From Chloranthus sessilifolius (Eukaryota > Streptophyta > Magnoliopsida > Chloranthales > Chloranthaceae): a stretch of DNA of 64,000 bases. Location: assembly GCA_021018995.1 (NCBI GenBank), contig CM037585.1, forward strand, positions 68,760,646 to 68,824,645. Reading direction: 5' to 3'. The notes beneath the pieces are model-generated. The model saw nothing but the letters and a program-made list of their open reading frames with translations, did not search any database and was not told where the DNA came from. The first letter of the stretch is position 1. Each line of letters starts with the position of its first letter. Position numbers and translations under genes: made by a program. Below, one piece after another: positions 57,632 to 64,000 of this stretch.

Positions 57632-57639
57632 TATTTATA
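57632..57639 (-). promoter_or_regulatory. TATA box of the C short ORF
   Basis: Minus strand TATAAATA. Upstream on that strand (57813-57876) are AATCGTAATCACTACGATT and AATCGTACTTAGTACAATT, the palindrome type found in the C LTR. Confidence 0.6.
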
Positions 57640-57812
57640 AAGAATTCGGAATGGGAATAGTCACTATTAATGGAAGTTATGACTAGCGTTGAGGAGTGCA
57701 ACCAGTCGGTATAGCCATTAATGATGAAATACGTGTTTATGCAGCGTGGATTGTAGCGACGCCTTTTATATTGAAGGTCACACCGTTCATAGATGTGTAG
57801 GTATATTTCAAA

Positions 57813-57876
57813 AATCGTAATCACTACGATTATACGCTGGGGAGAGCTTCGTTCAAGAAATCGTACTTAGTACAAT
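57813..57876. repeat. AATCGTA-type palindromes upstream of the C short ORF
   Basis: Seven-base arms AATCGTA/TACGATT at 57813-57831 and an imperfect second stem at 57858-57876. Confidence 0.65.
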
Positions 57877-58019
57877 TGCTTGTGCTCATGCATTTAGTTC
57901 TAAAATTTTCTATACTTAGTATTACTATACACAAACTTACTACGGATCAGTCGGTAGTGCGACAGTTGGCCAAAAGCATATCAGACATACTCTGGGTCTT
58001 TTAGTGACATTGTGATAAC

Positions 58020-59260
58020 TATTTCTTTATCTTGTAAAGTCATCGTCAGTTTAAATCTCTACCCATTAACTTTAAATGTACGATTATCTCTGGGATTTTG
58101 AATAATAATAGCTTCGTGAGGGAATGCTTCTATTACATTATAGGGTCCGTCCCAATGACATTGTAGTTTTTCAGGGAACAATTTTAACCTTGAATTTTAT
58201 AATCAGACTTGTTGGCCTGGCTCAAAACTCTTTCTCAAAATATGTTTATCATGAAATGCTTTAGTTTTTGCCTTATATATTCAAGCATTCTAATAGGCAT
58301 CATTTCGAATTTCCTCTAACTCATTGAGTTCGAGTTTTCGTTGTTCACTAGATGCAGTCAGTTTGAAATTAAGTGTTTTAATAGTCCAGAAAGCTCTATG
58401 CTCTAATTCAATAGGTAAATGGCAAGCCTTCCATATAGCAGTCGAAAGGGGAACATACTGATAGGAGTTTTATAAGCCGTTCTATATGCCCATAGAGCAT
58501 CATGCAGTCTTAGGGACCAGTCCTTTCTATCAAGCCTAACAATTCTTTCTAATATTTTCTTTATTTCACGGTTGGAAACTTCTACTTGCCCACTGGTCTG
58601 GGGGTGATAGGGAGTTGCAATTTTATGAGTAACTCCATATTTCTTAAGTAAACTCTCAAAATACCGATTACAAAAATGACTGCTCTCGTCACCTATAATA
58701 GCTCATTGGGTTCCAAATCGTGCAAATATATTTTTTTTGATAAAAGAGCCTACCACCTTATGATCATTAGTCCTTGTGGCTGATGCTTTGATCCATTTGA
58801 ATACGTAGTCAACGGCGACAAGTATATACATGTATCCATACGAGGGTTGAAATGGGCCCATAAAGTCTATGCCCCATACATCAAATGATTATGCAACCAA
58901 AATTGGTTGTCAAGGCATCATATTCCTTCGGGACATAGCTCCTAATTTTTGGCATTGATCGCAGGGTTGACAAAAATTCTGAGCGTCCTTGAATAATCAT
59001 GGCCAATAAACCTTGGCAGCTATTTTCTTACCATCGAAGTGGCCCCCACAGGCATATGTGTGACAAAATTGTAGGATATTGTGGGTGGCACTGTTAGGCA
59101 CACATTTTTTGATTGTTTGGTTTGAGCATATTTTAAATAGGTCTGGGTCCTCCCAAATATAGTTATTAACATTAGCAAAAATATATATATTTATCTTGAT
59201 TGGTTCAGTTTGGAGGGGTCTTACCTATTGCCAAATAATTTATGATGTTGGCATACCATG
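58020..59260 (-). pseudogene. Integrase of C
   Basis: CQPCDQCQKLGAMSRRN zinc-binding text, [16 protein letters not shown] with the first Asp, and [23 protein letters not shown] with the Glu can be read. The second-Asp region shows stops (FGTQ then stop then AIIGDE). A GPY-type CHWDGPYNVIEA lies near 58140. Many stops and small frameshifts. Confidence 0.75.
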
Positions 59261-59329
59261 AAACTATTATTTGGATGGCGAAAAGCTGCTCGTCTAGAAA
59301 GATATCGTGGAGGGGTTCTATACTATGGT

Positions 59330-59727
59330 TTTAGGCTTCTCAATTCTGGACAGATGATCCGCCACTACATTTTCAACTCCTTTTTTGTCCTTTATCTCGA
59401 AGTTAAATTCCTGTAAAAGTAGGATCCATCGGATTAGTCTGGGTTTGACATCCTTTTTGTGAACAAATATTTTAGTGTCGAGTGATCCAAAAAAATGATA
59501 GTTTTTTATCCCAATAGATATGGTCGAAATTTGTCCAATGCAAATACGATGGTGAGAAGCTCCTTCTCAGTTGTGGTGTAGTTAACTTGCGATTCAATCA
59601 AAGTATGATTTGCGTAATAAACTACATGAGGAATCTTATCTTTCCGCTGCCCTAGGACCACACCTATTGCATAGTCAAAAGCATCGTACATTACTTCGAA
59701 AGGTAGGGAATAGTCCAGAGATTGAAT
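59330..59727 (-). pseudogene. RNase H of C
   Basis: [49 protein letters not shown]. The usual CDAS is YDAF. It is joined directly to the RT amino-terminal part, with the RT core missing. Confidence 0.75.
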
Positions 59728-60359
59728 GATTGGTGCAGATGAGAGGAGGTCTTTGAGTTCAGTTTTCGATAGTCAATCCATACACGCCATCCTGTGGTTT
59801 CACATAATGGTACTAGCTTGTCGAACGCATTTTCTTTTACGATAATCCCAGATTTTTTTGGAACTACCTGAATGGGGCTCACCCATTGGCTGTCAGAAAT
59901 CGGTTGAATAATACCTGCATCTAATAATTTTACGATTTCCTTTTGTACTACTTCCCTCATGTTTGGATTTAACCATCGCTGACTTTCACGTGATGTTTTG
60001 GCATTGTCCTCCAAATGAATTTGGTGCATACAAATTGACGGATCAAGCCCTATAAGGTTGGAGACAGTCCACCCTATTGCACGTTTATGCTTTATAAGTA
60101 TGGCCAACAGTTTACTCTCATGTTCCTTGCTAAGAGCAGATGAAATGATTGCTGGGAGAGTTTCATGAGGCTCATGAAATGTGTACTTGAGGGTGTTAGG
60201 AAGTGGTTTTAGGTGTAAGGATGGTACTTTTTCAATAGATGGTTGTAACAGCTCACTGGAAGTGATAGGTAGAGGTTCTATCCATGGTTTACATGTTTTG
60301 ACAGTGTCCAATACAAACATTACCTCTTTTAGTTGAAGGGTTGAATCTTCCAAATCCAT
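59691..60359 (-). pseudogene. Amino-terminal RT of C, catalytic core deleted
   Basis: Linker and fingers region: LIKHKRAIGWTVSNLIGLDPSICMHQIHLED, ISDSQWVSPIQVVPKKSG, ETTGWRVWIDYRKLNSKT. Immediately after this (near 59765) the sequence jumps to ELKDLLSSAPIIQSL, which belongs after the RT thumb. About 600 bases with the MPFGLCNAP and FMDDF blocks are gone. Confidence 0.85.
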
Positions 60360-60389
60360 TTACCATAGTGCGGCTTGAAACACATCTTT

Positions 60390-60989
60390 AGATAGGATGA
60401 GGGGCAATGCTTGTTCTACCAATTCATCGATTTCGTTAATGTTGAAGTATTCCTCATCATCAATTGAAGCAATTTGGTTGGCTGCTGATAAGATATTCAA
60501 CTGAATTCACATATCTCCAAAGAAAACTTCCATTACCTAGGTTTTACAGTTAATGCATGCGTTGGCCGTAGCCAAGAATGGTCTATCGAGTATAACGGGA
60601 ATTTATGTTGGAGATTTCAAACTTGGCTCCATGTCTAACACTAGGAAGTCGATCGAAAAAATGAATTTATCGACTCCAATCATAACATCTTTGATTACTC
60701 CTACTGGCCTTCTTTCTGATCTATCGACTAACTAAAGAGTCACTGAAGTAGGCCTCATTTCTCCAAGTCCTAGTTTTTCATAAACAAAGTATGGTAGCAA
60801 AGTTACGCTCGCTCCTAGATCCAGGAGTGCTTTGTTTATAGCATGGTTTCCTATGATACAAGGAATCCTGGGAACTCCAGGATATTTAAGCTTGGGAGGG
60901 GTCTTAGCTTGTAAAATTGAGCTTACTTGCTTAGTTAGGAAAACTTTTTGCGAGACGTTGTTTCGCCGTTTCCTTTTTTGCGTACACAT
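60390..60989 (-). pseudogene. Aspartic protease of C
   Basis: PCIIGNHAINKALLDLGASVTLLPY holds the D-L-G-A motif, followed by DRSERRPVGVIKDVMIGVDK and FLATANACINC. Same frame as the RT piece; stops after TSVTL and elsewhere. Confidence 0.8.
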
Positions 60990-61188
60990 CTATTTCAAGA
61001 ATTGTGCATAGGTAGGGACTTGCTTAATTGCTTCTAACAGAGGTAAATTAATCTTCACTTTCCTGAAGATTTCTGTGAGTTCCTCTAGTTTTTTGAGATT
61101 TTTATCGAAAGGTGATGGTGCACCAAAAGCGTTAGGGAAAGGTAACTTAGGTACATAGAGTGCTTCGGTTACAGATGTGGGTGTACCA

Positions 61189-61863
61189 TCATTCTTTAAT
61201 TTTTTTTGAGTTTTCTAGTAGTGGGGCTTCCTTTATGGCTTCGTTTTCCTTTTCCTGAGGCTCAGGGTTGACTACTGGTGTAGGCATATCTACTTTGTTA
61301 TCGACAACCTTACCACTTTGTAAAGTTTGAACGGCTTGGATGTGGGTTGTAGGATTGGGTATAGTTTCCTCACTCATCTTTCCTACCAAATTAATTTCTG
61401 GTAGTAATAACCATTTGATACTCCCTGTTTCCTCCCATTGTGTAGCAATTTGTTCAATTTTTGTTCCTAAGTTTGCAATGGTCTGAGAACAGGAATACAA
61501 GTTTTGGAAATTTTGGGAAAGTTGAGATAATTCCTTAGAACGTTGATGCGCATATTGTTGTAGATCTTGAAGAATCTGAACAATAGTGGCATCATCGTCA
61601 GTAATGGGTTGTTGATAGAAAAATTGATTTGTGGCATATATTGGCTGGGAATTATAGGGGTATTGCTGATACGCGTAAGAGTAGTCTTGTTGGGTCATAC
61701 GTGGAAAATCGTAATGGTTTCCCCTCTGAGGGTCATAAGAATTTTCTAAACTTCCCCATTGAGAAGCAAAGATTTACTCAACTTTTGTTAGATAGAAGGG
61801 GGTAGTTGAGTATTCGTACGGTAACTAGTAGCTTGGCCAAGATGGGTAATCATGGCCTTGCAT
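61189..61863 (-). pseudogene. gag remnant of C (no core, no zinc knuckle)
   Basis: Tyr/Gln-rich MTQQDYSYAYQQYPYNSQP at 61698 and a helical segment (ILQDLQQYAHQRSKELSQL) up to 61189 with TLQSGKVVDNKV near its end, corresponding to the carboxy part of B and A2 gag. A possible start at 61863 (MQGHDYPSWPSY) is followed by two stops. Between there and the primer site (62140) there is no room for the Retrotrans_gag core or CCHC box, so both were lost. Confidence 0.65.
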
Positions 61864-61903
61864 ATTTAAATTGAAAAGAAATATTTTTTATATATGTATT
61901 GTA

Positions 61904-61922
61904 TATATATATATATATTTCT
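61904..61922. repeat. TA microsatellite
   Basis: Short TA run in the C leader. Confidence 0.85.
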
Positions 61923-62139
61923 TTTAGAAAGCAGGGAGAGAACAAATCTGAGCCTCTAATCTCTTTGGCAAGCAAAAGTGTTGAACGTCTGTTCCGTTGC
62001 TCCGAATATACCTGCAAAAGCATAAGAAGTGATCAAAGAAAGTTAAAAATATAAAGAATTATAAAAAGAGAAAGATAAATATTAGTTTCTAAAAGCATAA
62101 AAATGTCAGATAAAAATAGAAATAAAGATAAATTCCACT

Positions 62140-62157
62140 TCCCCGACAACGACGCCA
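62140..62157 (-). other. Primer binding site of C (tRNA-Asp type)
   Basis: Minus strand TGGCGTCGTTGTCGGGGA, differing from the complement of the plant tRNA-Asp end at about two bases. Confidence 0.9.
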
Positions 62158-62163
62158 AAAACT

Positions 62164-63642
62164 TGGTCGATCTTGTTATGTATATTAAAATTATGTTTAA
62201 ACTCAAGTCTTAACCTATTACAAGTACACAATGGAAATCATAGTACTAGCATAGGATCGTTCCCACGAGGAAGTTTATTTATCTAATTACTTCTTATCTA
62301 TATCTTCTATTTAAATTCTTATCTTAAAAACTTCTATTTACCTTTAAGATCTAATCTACTGGAGAAATATGAATAAAAGAATGGTTTCTAATCTAAAGTG
62401 CATAAAATAAATCTAAATCTTTCTTCTTTATATTGAGGTTGTCAATTCCAATTTTCGGCTATCGGATATTTATGAAAATAAACAGTACCGTTACACCATA
62501 TCTCTAATTTCTTAGCATTGATCGTCAATCAAGTCTAAGATCCTATCAATACAGATTTAATCTAATCAACAACTTTCTAAAATCTGGGTGTCAATCAAAC
62601 CTTAGAAAACTAAAGATGGAAAAGTAAAAACTGTTACACTAATCTGTAAATTCTAACCTGAGTCGTCAATTTAAATTAAAACTTAGAGATGTTTACAAAG
62701 CTATAAATAAAAGAAAATAAAATCTAAACTAGAAAGCAAATAAATATATCTTTCACCCCTCAGCCGCAGTCATCAATTACTTCTGAGAAACTAGGATATC
62801 TACCCTAATCTTCAGCAGTCAATTACAGTTTTCAATTGCTCTTGAGAAACTTCTGATATCTAATCTACTCTAACTATTAGACACTATTTTGATCAGAAGA
62901 AAATCCAACCTCAAGTGTCAATTGATGCTGAAATTCTTCGATGCTTATTCCTATACCAAGCTCTCTTATTTATAGATCATAAGGAGTCAATTTACAAAGA
63001 CTTATAATTCTAATAAAAGAAACTACTAAAAGCAAAATATTCCTAATAAAACTCTAATTCCTAATTTTATCTTTCCTTGCTTAGACGGTAGATGTGCTTC
63101 TGGATTGTTCTCCTTTATTTCAGCAACCAAGATTTCCTAAAGCTTATCTTCATCAATCTTCTCAGATTCGTGATTCACCAGACTTCTAATCTCATATATC
63201 TTATAATTCTATTCATGGCGGTGTAATATGTACGTGATCAACAGCAACAACAACAGTAGGAAAGCTTCTTTTCTGGAAAATCGCAAAGCACAATTTCTCA
63301 TTGTCTTCTTTTACTTAGAAAATCGTTAATCATAATTTTGTATCTTTCATAGCTTCCTCAATTGACGATTCTCTAAATTATGATTTTTCTCTTTTCTTCT
63401 TTTTTATCTCTTTTTGTAGAATCGTAAATTACGATTCTCTGGCTTTCAGTAGGCGAAAAATGTCTTTTTCATTTAGTTGTCTTTTTTATTGCCTTTTGAG
63501 TTCATTTTGATGAATATTAACACTTTTACTCCATTTTGCTGGTTATCTCTAATATCTACACATCATCAACTTGTTAGTAACAAACTATGGCCTAGCATCA
63601 CTAAGTTAAGGGTGACAAAATGGTAAATTATATGATTGATCA
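62164..63642 (-). repeat. 5' LTR of element C
   Basis: 1479 bases, TGGTCGATC...ATTGATCA. TATAAATA on the minus strand at 62967-62974. GAATCGTAAATTACGATTC is conserved at 63419-63437, with related AATCG words from 63278. Confidence 0.9.
62967..62974 (-). promoter_or_regulatory. TATA box of the C genomic RNA promoter
   Basis: Minus strand TATAAATAAGAGAGC, about 300-460 bases downstream of the AATCG palindromes on that strand. Confidence 0.65.
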
Positions 63643-63647
63643 TGTGG
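63643..63647. repeat. Target site duplication of element C, right copy (TGTGG)
   Basis: Four of five bases match AGTGG at 51529-51533. Confidence 0.65.
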
Positions 63648-63711
63648 TTATTTTTCACTCTTGATTTTGTGGCACTATTGTATCCCTGATGTTCTTTGTT
63701 TCTTGTATACG

Positions 63712-64000
63712 CCTATGTCTGACCCTCCTCCAGTTGATCTAGCAACTACTACCACCGTGGAGCATCTTCTGCGGGAGCGTGCTGAGTTGGTATGTCTTCA
63801 TTGTCTACACTCTTTGTCTTGTTATGCATATGCGCTTGCATAGCCTTAGAATTGTACAGGTACGTGAGCTGGGGCAGTCGCGTGTAGAGACGCAGCACGT
63901 CTTAGCTCATCAGGAGATTCGTGAGATTCCTTCTGATGTCATGGAGCGCCATCTTCAGGAGGTGACTGTAGACTTGTTGGTCGAGTGGAGGACTCGGACA
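63712..64000 (+). pseudogene. Antisense ORF of element D, exons after the C insertion
   Basis: Exon about 63712-63789 (PMSDPPPVDLATTTTVEHLL then RERAEL, donor GTATGT) and exon 63860 to the window end (acceptor GTACAG, 47 open codons: VRELGQSRVETQHV, LAHQEIREIP, MERHLQEVTVDLL). They continue the helical, Arg/Glu/Gln-rich style of exons 51105-51514, which supports one split gene. It runs off the window. Confidence 0.5.

Larger units (their letters stand above)
51534..63642 (-). mobile_element. C: Athila-like LTR element without gag core or RT core
   Basis: Two LTRs of 1478 and 1479 bases with a near-match target duplication, a tRNA-Asp-type primer site and a polypurine tract. The minus-strand order is gag remnant, protease, amino-terminal RT, RNase H, integrase, short TATA-driven ORF, noncoding 3' region. 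Solo LTR F sits in the last part. About eight substitutions in the first 240 LTR bases by eye, similar in age to B. It lies in an intron of the D antisense ORF. Confidence 0.9.
44627..64000 (-). mobile_element. D: Tat-like LTR element (3' part), continuing right of the window
   Basis: The LTR reads TGTAGACACCCC...ACCAACA on the minus strand and is preceded by the polypurine tract GAAGAGGGGCATC, a combination typical of Tat/Ogre-type elements. Between this 3' LTR and the expected pol (off-window) lie repeats and a plus-strand, spliced ORF, matching the antisense ORFs known from the Tat lineage. Its intron holds element C. Confidence 0.65.

Overview
This window is repeat-dense nuclear heterochromatin from a flowering plant, and I found no convincing host gene. 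Nearly every base can be assigned to LTR retrotransposons of the Ty3/gypsy superfamily plus one LINE fragment. The evidence is tRNA-Asp-type primer sites, DLGA proteases, FMDDF reverse transcriptases, TG...CA LTRs with 5-bp target duplications, and the putative plant transposon protein domain that accompanies Athila-type elements. The species cannot be named from the sequence.

Layout. 1-36897 (minus strand) is an Athila-like array of LTR, internal region, LTR, internal region, LTR. A1 (1-6840) has no pol. A2 (6841-36897) is interrupted by a complete Athila-like element B (10738-28576, target duplication GTTAG). 36903-37615 is a LINE endonuclease fragment on the plus strand. It hosts E (37616-44626, plus), a gypsy element with gag and protease but with an accessory ORF where pol should be. 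E's 3' LTR is cut after 13 bases by D (44627 to beyond the window, minus), a Tat-like element with an antisense, intron-containing ORF. One D intron holds C (51534-63642, minus), an Athila-like element without the RT core. C holds F (53167-55333), a solo LTR with target duplication GTTGT. The right side is therefore nested five deep: LINE > E > D > C > F.

How the parts work together. The LTRs would drive gag-pol RNA. A1, A2, B and E also carry a second ORF (ORF2), and D carries an antisense ORF. B and C each have a short proline-ending ORF with TATAAATA about 70 bases before its ATG. The most interesting pattern is that each family has its own short palindromic word, clustered in its LTR and again in front of its accessory ORF: CGCGAG/CTCGCG in A and B, AATCGTA-N-TACGATT in C, ATTGYGC/GCRCAAT in D, and CTCGCTGTAGCGAG in E. 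Solo LTR F has GCTCGAGC. Together with retention of ORF2 in two pol-less elements, this suggests (inference) a family-specific motif-plus-factor control or anti-silencing system. All pol genes here are damaged; none of the elements looks autonomous today.
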